A stretch of DNA of 64,000 nt from the NCBI GenBank assembly GCA_977017575.1, contig CDRNVI010000054.1, positions 726,496 to 790,495 of the forward strand. Reading direction: 5' to 3'. A program made the translations under genes and the position numbers. Under the pieces are notes generated by a model. That model searched no databases. It was not told the DNA's origin and saw only the letters and a list, made by a program, of their open reading frames with translations. Positions within the stretch are counted from its first letter, which is position 1; each line of letters begins with the position of its first letter. Below, piece by piece: positions 9,112 through 20,363 of the stretch. This stretch comes from Paramoeba atlantica (Eukaryota; Discosea).

Positions 9112-9487
9112 GGTGGAGGTGGCGGAGTGGCAAGAACTCAAAGTTTGAAGCACATGGTGCTCAAACGGCGAGTTCAAACCCGCTCATCGCAATATTCCTG
9201 GCGGCCTCACTCTAAGAGGCTGGGCTGATACCCGACTAGGCCCAGTACTCGGATGACCGTCCCCTCAGGGAACCAGCTCCCTTACCCGGCTTACACCTCT
9301 TGGGTAAGCCGTGTTGACGTGCTGTTCGTTGACGCAGCGTGTTGGAAACAGCACGTTGGTGTCGCCTTGGACAAGCGGAAACTGGTAGAGGACGTCGGCC
9401 TCGGAACTTCCAAATCTGTCTGTGAAGGGTCTGGCTCGCCAGTGACCATCCGGAGCAATCCGGAATGATTTGGATTTTTTTGGATTG
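9112..9487 (+). mobile_element. tRNA-derived SINE, unit 2
   Basis: 376 bp between target duplications 9099-9111 and 9488-9500. A box at 9120 and B box at about 9170. It ends in GGATTT-type repeats. Position and duplication are identical to unit 1, so the insertion predates the array. Confidence 0.85.
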
Positions 9488-10251
9488 GATCGTTGTGCAG
9501 AGTGCGGGGTATCGGGTCCCGGATTCTGTTCCACTCCGCCTCGCACAAGTTCGTTTTTTACGCTCGCTTGGGTCCACCCGGTGCTGGCCTCTAGCTCTAT
9601 GGCAGGCGAGGTGAGGTTTTGCAATACGCGGGGGGGGCCTCGGTTCCACTCCAATCCCCCTCGTAAAAGACCGATATCTACCTGGGTCTTGCTCCACCCT
9701 GAGTTCGCTATAAACTTCTCGCTGGGCGTGAAACAACAGAGCGGTCCTGAGGGGGAGGGCACTTCGCACCACGCAGGGGCGAATTCTGGGTCGATACCTA
9801 AATGTGAACATATAGCAACCGATAATTTGTTAGTAGGCACGCTGGAGGGGACAGTGATCTGCGTCTCACCTGTCGGGTATCCGTAAATGAGGACTCTGTT
9901 TTTTGACGGCTTTGCGGCGTTATAAGGTACCCGAAGAGCAGTGCCTAAAGTAACTAGGGGCGATATGTTGCTGAGCTTCTCGGTTAGATCCATAGTGGCC
10001 CCGGTTGCTGAAGCAACGAGTGTCACGAGCTCACTGCGGAGCCCCAAACAGAGCGCGATCTTGTCTCTAACTGAATCCAGATGGGCGTGAGACGGAACAA
10101 CTGGGAAGGTGAGATTTTCCCAAGGCGATGGGCAAAGAAGGAGACGAATTGTAACGTCGACGGTGCTGTCTTCATCTAGATCTTCATCCCAGCCCGGGCT
10201 GATCCAGTCCTCCAATTCAGTTTCCTTCATGTTTCTCTCGGCCTTTTGCAT
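9488..10251 (-). CDS. LINE-A ORF2 N-terminus: ubiquitin-like modules and tandem 2A-like motifs, unit 2
   Basis: An open frame from ATG 10251 runs to 9265 (328 residues), of which the first 255 or so are element protein and the rest is antisense SINE. Residues 1-30 are acidic. Residues 31-108 look like a ubiquitin-type beta-grasp (LTFPVVPSH, VRDKIALCLGL, MDLTEKLSN, LGTALRV). Residues 118-178 may be a second, weaker one. A 40-residue duplicated unit follows: SGW...LLRGGLEWNRGP (184-206) and TGW...ELVRGGVEQNPGP (224-246). The second fits the 2A pattern E-x-N-P-G-P, at which ribosomes release and continue. The ATG lies 10 nt after the ORF1 TAA, in another frame, which suggests reinitiation. Confidence 0.75.
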
Positions 10252-10261
10252 AAAAGGCGAG

Positions 10262-10668
10262 TTAGCAGACGGCGTTCTTGAGAGGGCTTGAAGTTCCCGG
10301 TGGAAGGTCTCTTACTTTCTCTACAATCTCGGAGCTTTCCTCTAACAGGATACTTCTTTTGGCGTCCATAGCTTTGCGAAACGCAACCTTGATGTCGTGT
10401 TCAAGGCGTACTTTCTTGTGCTCACTCAGTTGGTCGGCATCCATCAGTTGCTTTGAACAGGTGTTGCAAACGTGTCCCTTCTTCTCTGTAATGGAGAGCT
10501 TTCGGGCAAGAGCGAGATGCCACTCGCGTCTTGCGTTAAGGTTTTCGAGAAAGAGATTGTGTCTGGAGACGAGCTCCTGGGCGACTAATTGAACGAATGA
10601 GAGATCTTTTTCTGTTGAACGGATCTCGTACTCTATGTCCGCTATGAAACCGTTTTCAGGCTTCTCTT
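10262..10668 (-). CDS. LINE-A ORF1 second half, unit 2
   Basis: C2H2 finger (CNTC...HKKVRLEH) and charged helix ending NAVC-TAA at 10262. It differs from unit 1 by His to Arg in KKVRLEH, a state shared with units 4 and 5 but not with 1 and 3. Confidence 0.58.
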
Positions 10669-11346
10669 TAGAGTGGAATGTGATTCTTTATTTAGCTTCT
10701 CAAACAGGGAAAAGCGTTCCTCCAATGAAAGAATGTGTTTCGTCTTCCCCGTAGTGGTTTCGCTTTCGTTAGAGGAGAAGGGGAAGTTACTGCGCGTTAC
10801 TCCCTTTAGTGCTTGGACGAATGTTTTCTTCGGCCGTTCGGTGTGTGAAGCGAAGTAAGTTGCAGTTCTGGCAGGAGGGCGTGAGGGGAGCTCTGAAGTT
10901 CCCATAAATCGGGGAGGCTTCGAGGACGGAGTTCCGGTGTGATCTCGTGGGGCATGAGGGGATTCGAAGTCGCACGCATCACAGCGATTGAAATAGGGAC
11001 GTTTAGGGCTGAAAGGGGATGAACACACTTCGCAGGGTTTGGTGAGACCCTGGGAAGTGTTTGAACAAGACAGTGCGAAGGACTCACACCACCGAAAGTA
11101 AGGCCTAGCGGGAAAGAACGGGGAGGAGCAAGCATCACATGATTTTTGGTGAGTGCTGTGTGGGCTTGGAGGGTTCGTCGCCGCGCGTGGCTGGACGGAA
11201 GGGTACGAGCGAATGGTGGGATGTAATGGGGGTTGTGAGAAATTGGGCGAGCATTTCGCGCAAAATCGGTGGGCGCGGTTATGTGGGACAAAACGTGTGC
11301 CACAGTGGCAAAACCAGAACTTCCCACCTGATCGAGGGTCATTCAT
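10642..11346 (-). CDS. LINE-A ORF1, zinc ribbons, unit 2
   Basis: 234 residues, as in unit 1, but the middle ribbon reads WCESFALSC. The fourth cysteine is now Phe, so this ribbon should not bind zinc normally unless the following cysteine substitutes. Units 3-5 share the change. Confidence 0.68.
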   Translation of the reverse strand: MNDPRSGGKFWFCHCGTRFVPHNRAHRFCAKCSPNFSQPPLHPTIRSYPSVQPRAATNPPSPHSTHQKSCDACSSPFFPARPYFRWCESFALSCSNTSQGLTKPCEVCSSPFSPKRPYFNRCDACDFESPHAPRDHTGTPSSKPPRFMGTSELPSRPPARTATYFASHTERPKKTFVQALKGVTRSNFPFSSNESETTTGKTKHILSLEERFSLFEKLNKESHSTLKRSLKTVS

Positions 11347-11440
11347 CGAGGGTCATTCATATGTAAAGTCAATAGGAAGGGAAAGAGAAATAATTCAACA
11401 AGGCACAGAAACTGCATCTTTATCGTTGTTTTTTTTTTTG

Positions 11441-12659
11441 CAATAAATGGGGGGGGAGAAGTATAAAACGCGGCATTGCCTCTATATTTTTACCCAGAGA
11501 CGAACCAAGTAGGTCCATTGGGGGGGGTATATGATTGAACAAGCAATCAAATTGGCAATTTCACATGTTGTAGCCCAAAACTATTAATTCAACCTGCCTT
11601 AAGTTATTTATGATTTTGATAACAATAATAATAAAAAGAAGCAATTCATTCCCAATCCATTCGCTCGTTCCGGACCGGGTCTTTCGACCACTCCTCGGCC
11701 TGACTTGTGAACCCTTCCCTTGTTATATGGGAAGGTTTTTTTATTTTAACTTCACAGCTTTAGCAACAACAACAACAACTTACTTCCACACTTTACGCGC
11801 CCTTTCATGCGCAACGAAAGACGCAGGTTTTCTGCGGGCATCCGGAGTACCAACATGTGCGCTTGGGCTCGCATAAGGGTCACGTTCACTTCCGTGAGGA
11901 GGCGTTGGAAGGCCTTTCCACGCGAAAGTGTGCCCTTCGAGGCAGCTGAGCGGCGCTCGGCAACTTCTCGGAGAATTCCCCGCGCGCTCTCCGACCAGGG
12001 CCCGAAGGATTCCACCGCCACCCCGGTGAATCTATACCCTTGGGGTTCGGCCTCGAGGCGCTCCGAACGTTTGTGTTCCGTATCGTACCGTTCGACAAAG
12101 GATCCTGCGTTTCCCACACGTTAGCGCCTCGGACTGAGTCCGTATATGTATGTGGGTTGCTGAACGTGAGTTACGCAGAAGTCCAATACCAAACCGGTAG
12201 CTAGGCCAAAGTTTGGGAGGAAGACATGGCCCGGTCTGGTGGGGCCGCCGCCCGGGCCGTGGTTGCCTAGACCGACCTCTCGTTGCGGGGCGAGGTGTGC
12301 CTTGGCGCACACATCGCAGAAGTGCTCGACCAGGGCGTTGTGCCGGGAGATGAGGCCGTAGACGCTTTTTCATGCTAGGGCATTCTGGCCATCAGATCCT
12401 AGCGGTTGTTTACACTGGTCTCTAGGGCAAGGGCGGGGGGTGTCTTAGACGTCTGCCCCGAGCCACCAGCGTGCCAGGGTGCGGAACTCCGTAGGGGTAA
12501 GGGCGTACCCCAGCTCTCTGGATGGGAGGACAAAGGACCAGCTTCCGACCCCTTCCCCGCTTTGAGAGAGCCATCTCGCTCTCTTTTCTTTTTGGCTCGT
12601 GTATCACATGTAGTCGGATCTTTTGCTTTCGGACAAGAACCTGGTATCTCTCTCTTCCT
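11441..12659 (-). pseudogene. LINE-B 3' end, unit 2
   Basis: Same degenerate CCHC/endonuclease fragment as at 6003-7221. It reads FTGVAVES where units 1 and 5 read FTGMAVES, and GGGCATTCTGG where unit 1 has GGGCATGCTGG. Confidence 0.63.
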
Positions 12660-14175
12660 TTCGTGTCCTGAAAAGCGCTGCAGTGATTTGCCGAACCAAT
12701 CGGGCTTCCTAATAGATCAAAATTACCATTAATGTTTATCTTGTCTGGGGGAATGTCTGCGAAAAGAGCAGCGTTGTGCGCTGAGGCGGGGTGGAGGGCT
12801 ACCTCACATTTTTGTTTGGTAAGGAGAAGACCAAGTTGTGTCCCCTCGCTAGAGGGGACTGCCAAGGGCCTTCCGGACTGATGCCTGGCTACCCGCTAAG
12901 TCCCCGTCATCAAGGTACCAGAACTGAAAGAAAGTGTCCTCTGGGAGTTCTGAAACGATTTTTTCCGTAATTAAGTGAAGAACGAGAGAGAAGAGCAGAT
13001 GTCCGAGCGGGCCCCCTTGCTGTACGCCTTCTGCTGAGAGAACGGTGTGTGGGCCGTAGGTGAGTGAGCTGTCTGTCTCATAACACCACGAAATCCAGTC
13101 CGATAATTCTGGGAAATTTTCGCGTGCCAGGGAAATGAGAACGGATCGAGAAACGTTGTTAAACGCGTTGGCCAGATCGACTTTACAGAAGACGAAGTCT
13201 GGGTCGTCAATGTGGGCGGAGAACGTCTGTCAGCAACGGTGTATCATCCGTTCCGACCCTGCAGGAACCGCGAAGCCGTATTGTGTTCCGCAAAAGATGG
13301 CTTGCGCTCGCAGTTTGAGTGCTGCACATGCTCCTTTGCTCGCTAGGCGACGAAGAGTTTCACCGACAGCAATCGGGCGGACGTCTTGCTCTCCTTTCTG
13401 CAAGGCGCAGAGGCGGGCGCCTGCGAAATGGTTTTGGGATTCGAGCGGAGCTTTCCCCGCCAAGAGATGGTTGACTAACTTTGCGAGGGCCGTGAGTGGG
13501 TTGACATTCGAGTCGACGTTCGCGTAGAATGCCTCCTGTATGTGTTCTGGGCACAACCCCATCGTGCCTCCCGAGGAGCCTCTGTGGAAGCTTTTGACTG
13601 CGGCAGAAGTTTCTTGTTCCGTGAGCTGCAATGGCGGGCACTTTGTTGGGGGTGGTTCGGTGGCGAGGAATTCTGTCAAAAAGGCGGGGCAGGGCAGTCG
13701 ACAAGGGTGTTTATTTCGAAGTTTTGAGAGGGTTTCTGGGCTTTCGGGCGCCATCGGAGAGGCCGTAAGGGCTGCCATACCCCGAGAAAATTCGCCTTGT
13801 CGTGCGAGGGGCTCTGTACGAATGGCTGCTCGCTTCTCGTCGTTGTGAGAGGTTTTCGGAGAACTATGTTGCTTGTTATTGAAGGAGGAAATTGCATCAT
13901 ACCATAGGGAAGCGTACTCGCGCGCTTGCCAACGCTCTAGGCACTTGAGAACGTGGTTGGCGTACGAAGTGTGCCCTTTGCGGCCCCCACGATAAGGGGC
14001 ATGGAGGACGAACTTCGGGAGCATCGCTAGGAGGGTCCAAGCGCAAGTAGTGTTTTCCTTCCCCGCCGCAGCCATCGCCTCGGAGAGAGCCGACGCCCAA
14101 AGTTGACGGCATCGGTATTGGATTTGTTTGCATGTCGAAATTGGGATGGCACATACGATAGGTAAGGGCGGCAGA
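12660..14175 (-). CDS. LINE-A reverse transcriptase, unit 3
   Basis: RT frame 14075-13230 plus the continuation through FWYLDDG (about 12920-12900) to the array junction. All catalytic blocks are as in unit 1. It carries the EPLARQ variant. The C-terminal domains are absent. Confidence 0.78.
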
Positions 14176-14283
14176 GGTGGGTCGTTGTTTCACACTACCC
14201 CCGAGAGATTAAGGGGTAGAACTGGAGTTGAGCTGGGCGACTGGGAGGGGTCAGTGGGGTGAGGGGAGGCGTGATTTCGGAAT

Positions 14284-14536
14284 TTACACTCTCAAGGTGT
14301 GAGGTCTGCTTTGAAATATCGTAATTTTTTCTACATGGCCTGCAGAGGAAGCGACCTTGTTCACCCCACCACTGTGCGGAAACCGCGTCACCGTGTCGTG
14401 ATTATAGAAGGCCTGCCAATGCCCTCCATGGGACGTTGTACTCCAAGTGCATCCTTCCGCTGGACAAACACGAGATTCTGTGGGCATGAAGAGGGGAAGT
14501 GTGATTTCGGAGAGATTATTGGAATGGAGAAGACGC
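14284..14536 (-). CDS. LINE-A ORF2 zinc finger segment, unit 3
   Basis: Complete Cx4C..H..H finger (VCPAEGC). The sequence is the same as unit 2. Confidence 0.58.
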
Positions 14537-14549
14537 GATCGTCGTGCAG

Positions 14550-14925
14550 GGTGGAGGTGGCGGAGTGGCAAGAACTCAAAGTTTGAAGCACATGGTGCTC
14601 AAACGGCGAGTTCAAACCCGCTCATCGCAATATTCCTGGCGGCCTCACTCTAAGAGGCTGGGCTGATACCCGACTAGGCCCAGTACTCGGATGACCGTCC
14701 CCTCAGGGAACCAGCTCCCTTACCCGGCTTACACCTCTTGGGTAAGCCGTGTTGACGTGCTGTTCGTTGACGCAGCGTGTTGGAAACAGCACGTTGGTGT
14801 CGCCTTGGACAAGCGGAAACTGGTAGAGGACGTCGGCCTCGGAACTTCCAAATCTGTCTGTGAAGGGTCTGGCTCGCCAGTGACCATCCGGAGCAATCCG
14901 GAATGATTTGGATTTTTTTGGATTG
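14550..14925 (+). mobile_element. tRNA-derived SINE, unit 3
   Basis: 376-bp copy at the same site, with flanking GATCGT(C/T)GTGCAG duplications. Confidence 0.85.
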
Positions 14926-15689
14926 GATCGTTGTGCAGAGTGCGGGGTATCGGGTCCCGGATTCTGTTCCACTCCGCCTCGCACAAGTTCGTTTTTTACG
15001 CTCGCTTGGGTCCACCCGGTGCTGGCCTCTAGCTCTATGGCAGGCGAGGTGAGGTTTTGCAATACGCGGGGGGGGCCTCGGTTCCACTCCAATCCCCCTC
15101 GTAAAAGACCGATATCTACCTGGGTCTTGCTCCACCCTGAGTTCGCTATAAACTTCTCGCTGGGCGTGAAACAACAGAGCGGTCCTGAGGGGGAGGGCAC
15201 TTCGCACCACGCAGGGGCGAATTCTGGGTCGATACCTAAATGTGAACATATAGCAACCGATAATTTGTTAGTAGGCACGCTGGAGGGGACAGTGATCTGC
15301 GTCTCACCTGTCGGGTATCCGTAAATGAGGACTCTGTTTTTTGACGGCTTTGCGGCGTTATAAGGTACCCGAAGAGCAGTGCCTAAAGTAACTAGGGGCG
15401 ATATGTTGCTGAGCTTCTCGGTTAGATCCATAGTGGCCCCGGTTGCTGAAGCAACGAGTGTCACGAGCTCACTGCGGAGCCCCAAACAGAGCGCGATCTT
15501 GTCTCTAACTGAATCCAGATGGGCGTGAGACGGAACAACTGGGAAGGTGAGATTTTCCCAAGGCGATGGGCAAAGAAGGAGACGAATTGTAACGTCGACG
15601 GTGCTGTCTTCATCTAGATCTTCATCCCAGCCCGGGCTGATCCAGTCCTCCAATTCAGTTTCCTTCATGTTTCTCTCGGCCTTTTGCAT
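14926..15689 (-). CDS. LINE-A ORF2 N-terminus with 2A-like motifs, unit 3
   Basis: Open from ATG 15689, running antisense through the SINE to 14703 (328 residues in all). Ubiquitin-like region, GGLEWNRGP and GGVEQNPGP as in unit 2. Confidence 0.74.
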
Positions 15690-15699
15690 AAAAGGCGAG

Positions 15700-16106
15700 T
15701 TAGCAGACGGCGTTCTTGAGAGGGCTTGAAGTTCTCGGTGGAAGGTCTCTTACTTTCTCTACAATCTCGGAGCTTTCCTCTAACAGGATACTTCTTTTGG
15801 CGTCCATAGCTTTGCGAAACGCAACCTTGATGTCGTGTTCAAGGTGTACTTTCTTGTGCTCACTCAGTTGGTCGGCATCCATCAGTTGCTTTGAACAGGT
15901 GTTGCAAACGTGTCCCTTCTTCTCTGTAATGGAGAGCTTTCGGGCAAGAGCGAGATGCCACTCGCGTCTTGCGTTAAGGTTTTCGAGAAAGAGATTGTGT
16001 CTGGAGACGAGCTCCTGGGCGACTAATTGAACGAATGAGAGATCTTTTTCTGTTGAACGGATCTCGTACTCTATGTCCGCTATGAAACCGTTTTCAGGCT
16101 TCTCTT
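15700..16106 (-). CDS. LINE-A ORF1 second half, unit 3
   Basis: C2H2 finger and charged helix, with the private Gly to Arg change in LPPRTSS. Confidence 0.57.
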
Positions 16107-16784
16107 TAGAGTGGAATGTGATTCTTTATTTAGCTTCTCAAACAGGGAAAAGCGTTCCTCCAATGAAAGAATGTGTTTCGTCTTCCCCGTAGTGGTTTCG
16201 CTTTCGTTAGAGGAGAAGGGGAAGTTACTGCGCGTTACTCCCTTTAGTGCTTGGACGAATGTTTTCTTCGGCCGTTCGGTGTGTGAAGCGAAGTAAGTTG
16301 CAGTTCTGGCAGGAGGGCGTGAGGGGAGCTCTGAAGTTCCCATAAATCGGGGAGGCTTCGAGGACGGAGTTCCGGTGTGATCTCGTGGGGCATGAGGGGA
16401 TTCGAAGTCGCACGCATCACAGCGATTGAAATAGGGACGTTTAGGGCTGAAAGGGGATGAACACACTTCGCAGGGTTTGGTGAGACCCTGGGAAGTGTTT
16501 GAACAAGACAGTGCGAAGGACTCACACCACCGAAAGTAAGGCCTAGCGGGAAAGAACGGGGAGGAGCAAGCATCACATGATTTTTGGTGAGTGCTGTGTG
16601 GGCTTGGAGGGTTCGTCGCCGCGCGTGGCTGGACGGAAGGGTACGAGCGAATGGTGGGATGTAATGGGGGTTGTGAGAAATTGGGCGAGCATTTCGCGCA
16701 AAATCGGTGGGCGCGGTTATGTGGGACAAAACGTGTGCCACAGTGGCAAAACCAGAACTTCCCACCTGATCGAGGGTCATTCAT
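16080..16784 (-). CDS. LINE-A ORF1, zinc ribbons, unit 3
   Basis: 234 residues. The middle ribbon has lost one cysteine (CESF), as in units 2, 4 and 5. Confidence 0.68.
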   Translation of the reverse strand: MNDPRSGGKFWFCHCGTRFVPHNRAHRFCAKCSPNFSQPPLHPTIRSYPSVQPRAATNPPSPHSTHQKSCDACSSPFFPARPYFRWCESFALSCSNTSQGLTKPCEVCSSPFSPKRPYFNRCDACDFESPHAPRDHTGTPSSKPPRFMGTSELPSRPPARTATYFASHTERPKKTFVQALKGVTRSNFPFSSNESETTTGKTKHILSLEERFSLFEKLNKESHSTLKRSLKTVS

Positions 16785-16878
16785 CGAGGGTCATTCATAT
16801 GTAAAGTCAATAGGAAGGGAAAGAGAAATAATTCAACAAGGCACAGAAACTGCATCTTTATCGTTGTTTTTTTTTTTG

Positions 16879-18097
16879 CAATAAATGGGGGGGGAGAAGT
16901 ATAAAACGCGGCATTGCCTCTATATTTTTACCCAGAGACGAACCAAGTAGGTCCATTGGGGGGGGTATATGATTGAACAAGCAATCAAATTGGCAATTTC
17001 ACATGTTGTAGCCCAAAACTATTAATTCAACCTGCCTTAAGTTATTTATGATTTTGATAACAATAATAATAAAAAGAAGCAATTCATTCCCAATCCATTC
17101 GCTCGTTCCGGACCGGGTCTTTCGACCACTCCTCGGCCTGACTTGTGAACCCTTCCCTTGTTATATGGGAAGGTTTTTTTATTTTAACTTCACAGCTTTA
17201 GCAACAACAACAACAACTTACTTCCACACTTTACGCGCCCTTTCATGCGCAACGAAAGACGCAGGTTTTCTGCGGGCATCCGGAGTACCAACATGTGCGC
17301 TTGGGCTCGCATAAGGGTCACGTTCACTTCCGTGAGGAGGCGTTGGAAGGCCTTTCCACGCGAAAGTGTGCCCTTCGAGGCAGCTGAGCGGCGCTCGGCA
17401 ACTTCTCGGAGAATTCCCCGCGCGCTCTCCGACCAGGGCCCGAAGGATTCCACCGCCACCCCGGTGAATCTATACCCTTGGGGTTCGGCCTCGAGGCGCT
17501 CCGAACGTTTGTGTTCCGTATCGTACCGTTCGACAAAGGATCCTGCGTTTCCCACACGTTAGCGCCTCGGACTGAGTCCGTATATGTATGTGGGTTGCTG
17601 AACGTGAGTTACGCAGAAGTCCAATACCAAACCGGTAGCTAGGCCAAAGTTTGGGAGGAAGACATGGCCCGGTCTGGTGGGGCCGCCGCCCGGGCCGTGG
17701 TTGCCTAGACCGACCTCTCGTTGCGGGGCGAGGTGTGCCTTGGCGCACACATCGCAGAAGTGCTCGACCAGGGCGTTGTGCCGGGAGATGAGGCCGTAGA
17801 CGCTTTTTCATGCTAGGGCATTCTGGCCATCAGATCCTAGCGGTTGTTTACACTGGTCTCTAGGGCAAGGGCGGGGGGTGTCTTAGACGTCTGCCCCGAG
17901 CCACCAGCGTGCCAGGGTGCGGAACTCCGTAGGGGTAAGGGCGTACCCCAGCTCTCTGGATGGGAGGACAAAGGACCAGCTTCCGACCCCTTCCCCGCTT
18001 TGAGAGAGCCATCTCGCTCTCTTTTCTTTTTGGCTCGTGTATCACATGTAGTCGGATCTTTTGCTTTCGGACAAGAACCTGGTATCTCTCTCTTCCT
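16879..18097 (-). pseudogene. LINE-B 3' end, unit 3
   Basis: Degenerate CCHC/endonuclease fragment with the FTGVAVES state. It is joined at 18097 to the LINE-A RT of unit 4. Confidence 0.63.
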
Positions 18098-19613
18098 TTC
18101 GTGTCCTGAAAAGCGCTGCAGTGATTTGCCGAACCAATCGGGCTTCCTAATAGATCAAAATTACCATTAATGTTTATCTTGTCTGGGGGAATGTCTGCGA
18201 AAAGAGCAGCGTTGTGCGCTGAGGCGGGGTGGAGGGCTACCTCACATTTTTGTTTGGTAAGGAGAAGACCAAGTTGTGTCCCCTCGCTAGAGGGGACTGC
18301 CAAGGGCCTTCCGGACTGATGCCTGGCTACCCGCTAAGTCCCCGTCATCAAGGTACCAGAACTGAAAGAAAGTGTCCTCTGGGAGTTCTGAAACGATTTT
18401 TTCCGTAATTAAGTGAAGAACGAGAGAGAAGAGCAGATGTCCGAGCGGGCCCCCTTGCTGTACGCCTTCTGCTGAGAGAACGGTGTGTGGGCCGTAGGTG
18501 AGTGAGCTGTCTGTCTCATAACACCACGAAATCCAGTCCGATAATTCTGGGAAATTTTCGCGTGCCAGGGAAATGAGAACGGATCGAGAAACGTTGTTAA
18601 ACGCGTTGGCCAGATCGACTTTACAGAAGACGAAGTCTGGGTCGTCAATGTGGGCGGAGAACGTCTTTCAGCAACGGTGTATCATCCGTTCCGACCCTGC
18701 AGGAACCGCGAAGCCGTATTGTGTTCCGCAAAAGATGGCTTGCGCTCGCAGTTTGAGTGCTGCACATGCTCCTTTGCTCGCTAGGCGACGAAGAGTTTCA
18801 CCGACAGCAATCGGGCGGACGTCTTGCTCTCCTTTCTGCAAGGCGCAGAGGCGGGCGCCTGCGAAATGGTTTTGGGATTCGAGCGGAGCTTTCCCCGCCA
18901 AGAGATGGTTGACTAACTTTGCGAGGGCCGTGAGTGGGTTGACATTCGAGTCGACGTTCGCGTAGAATGCCTCCTGTATGTGTTCTGGGCACAACCCCAT
19001 CGTGCCTCCCGAGGAGCCTCTGTGGAAGCTTTTGACTGCGGCAGAAGTTTCTTGTTCCGTGAGCTGCAATGGCGGGCACTTTGTTGGGGGTGGTTCGGTG
19101 GCGAGGAATTCTGTCAAAAAGGCGGGGCAGGGCAGTCGACAAGGGTGTTTATTTCGAAGTTTTGAGAGGGTTTCTGGGCTTTCGGGCGCCATCGGAGAGG
19201 CCGTAAGGGCTGCCATACCCCGAGAAAATTCGCCTTGTCGTGCGAGGGGCTCTGTACGAATGGCTGCTCGCTTCTCGTCGTTGTGAGAGGTTTTCGGAGA
19301 ACTATGTTGCTTGTTATTGAAGGAGGAAATTGCATCATACCATAGGGAAGCGTACTCGCGCGCTTGCCAACGCTCTAGGCACTTGAGAACGTGGTTGGCG
19401 TACGAAGTGTGCCCTTTGCGGCCCCCACGATAAGGGGCATGGAGGACGAACTTCGGGAGCATCGCTAGGAGGGTCCAAGCGCAAGTAGTGTTTTCCTTCC
19501 CCGCCGCAGCCATCGCCTCGGAGAGAGCCGACGCCCAAAGTTGACGGCATCGGTATTGGATTTGTTTGCATGTCGAAATTGGGATGGCACATACGATAGG
19601 TAAGGGCGGCAGA
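18098..19613 (-). CDS. LINE-A reverse transcriptase, unit 4
   Basis: RT frame 19513-18668 plus continuation through the YLDD block to the array junction. The EPLARQ variant is present. Confidence 0.78.
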
Positions 19614-19721
19614 GGTGGGTCGTTGTTTCACACTACCCCCGAGAGATTAAGGGGTAGAACTGGAGTTGAGCTGGGCGACTGGGAGGGGTCAGTGGGGTGA
19701 GGGGAGGCGTGATTTCGGAAT

Positions 19722-19974
19722 TTACACTCTCAAGGTGTGAGGTCTGCTTTGAAATATCGTAATTTTTTCTACATGGCCTGCAGAGGAAGCGACCTTGTTC
19801 ACCCCACCACTGTGCGGAAACCGCGTCACCGTGTCGTGATTATAGAAGGCCTGCCAATGCCCTCCATGGGACGTTGTACTCCAAGTGCATCCTTCCGCTG
19901 GACAAACACGAGATTCTGTGGGCATGAAGAGGGGAAGTGTGATTTCGGAGAGATTATTGGAATGGAGAAGACGC
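19722..19974 (-). CDS. LINE-A ORF2 zinc finger segment, unit 4
   Basis: Complete finger (VCPAEGC), in the same frame as unit 2. Confidence 0.58.
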
Positions 19975-19987
19975 GATCGTCGTGCAG

Positions 19988-20363
19988 GGTGGAGGTGGCG
20001 GAGTGGCAAGAACTCAAAGTTTGAAGCACATGGTGCTCAAACGGCGAGTTCAAACCCGCTCATCGCAATATTCCTGGCGGCCTCACTCTAAGAGGCTGGG
20101 CTGATACCCGACTAGGCCCAGTACTCGGATGACCGTCCCCTCAGGGAACCAGCTCCCTTACCCGGCTTACACCTCTTGGGTAAGCCGTGTTGACGTGCTG
20201 TTCGTTGACGCAGCGTGTTGGAAACAGCACGTTGGTGTCGCCTTGGACAAGCGGAAACTGGTAGAGGACGTCGGCCTCGGAACTTCCAAATCTGTCTGTG
20301 AAGGGTCTGGCTCGCCAGTGACCATCCGGAGCAATCCGGAATGATTTGGATTTTTTTGGATTG
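19988..20363 (+). mobile_element. tRNA-derived SINE, unit 4
   Basis: 376-bp copy at the same site, with the same 13-bp duplications. Confidence 0.85.

Larger units (their letters stand above)
7222..12659 (-). repeat. Array unit 2
   Basis: 5438 bp. Private changes include NHFLAGK in the RT (Leu to Phe near 8029) and MIRRC instead of MIHRC near 7802. It shares the ORF1 change CESF with units 3-5 and the RT state ELLARQ with unit 1. Confidence 0.9.
12660..18097 (-). repeat. Array unit 3
   Basis: 5438 bp. Private change: LPPRTSS in ORF1 (Gly to Arg near 15733). It shares EPLARQ in the RT with units 4 and 5, and KKVHLEH with unit 1. Confidence 0.9.

Noticed and set aside
9236-9811. 191-residue minus frame overlapping the 2A ORF and SINE
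   Set aside because: Alternative frame of the same DNA. The 328-residue frame carries the 2A motifs and ubiquitin-like pattern, this one carries none.
9470-9886. 138-residue plus-strand frame repeated in every unit
   Set aside because: It is antisense to the ubiquitin-like/2A coding region, shows no family features and is repeated only because the unit is.
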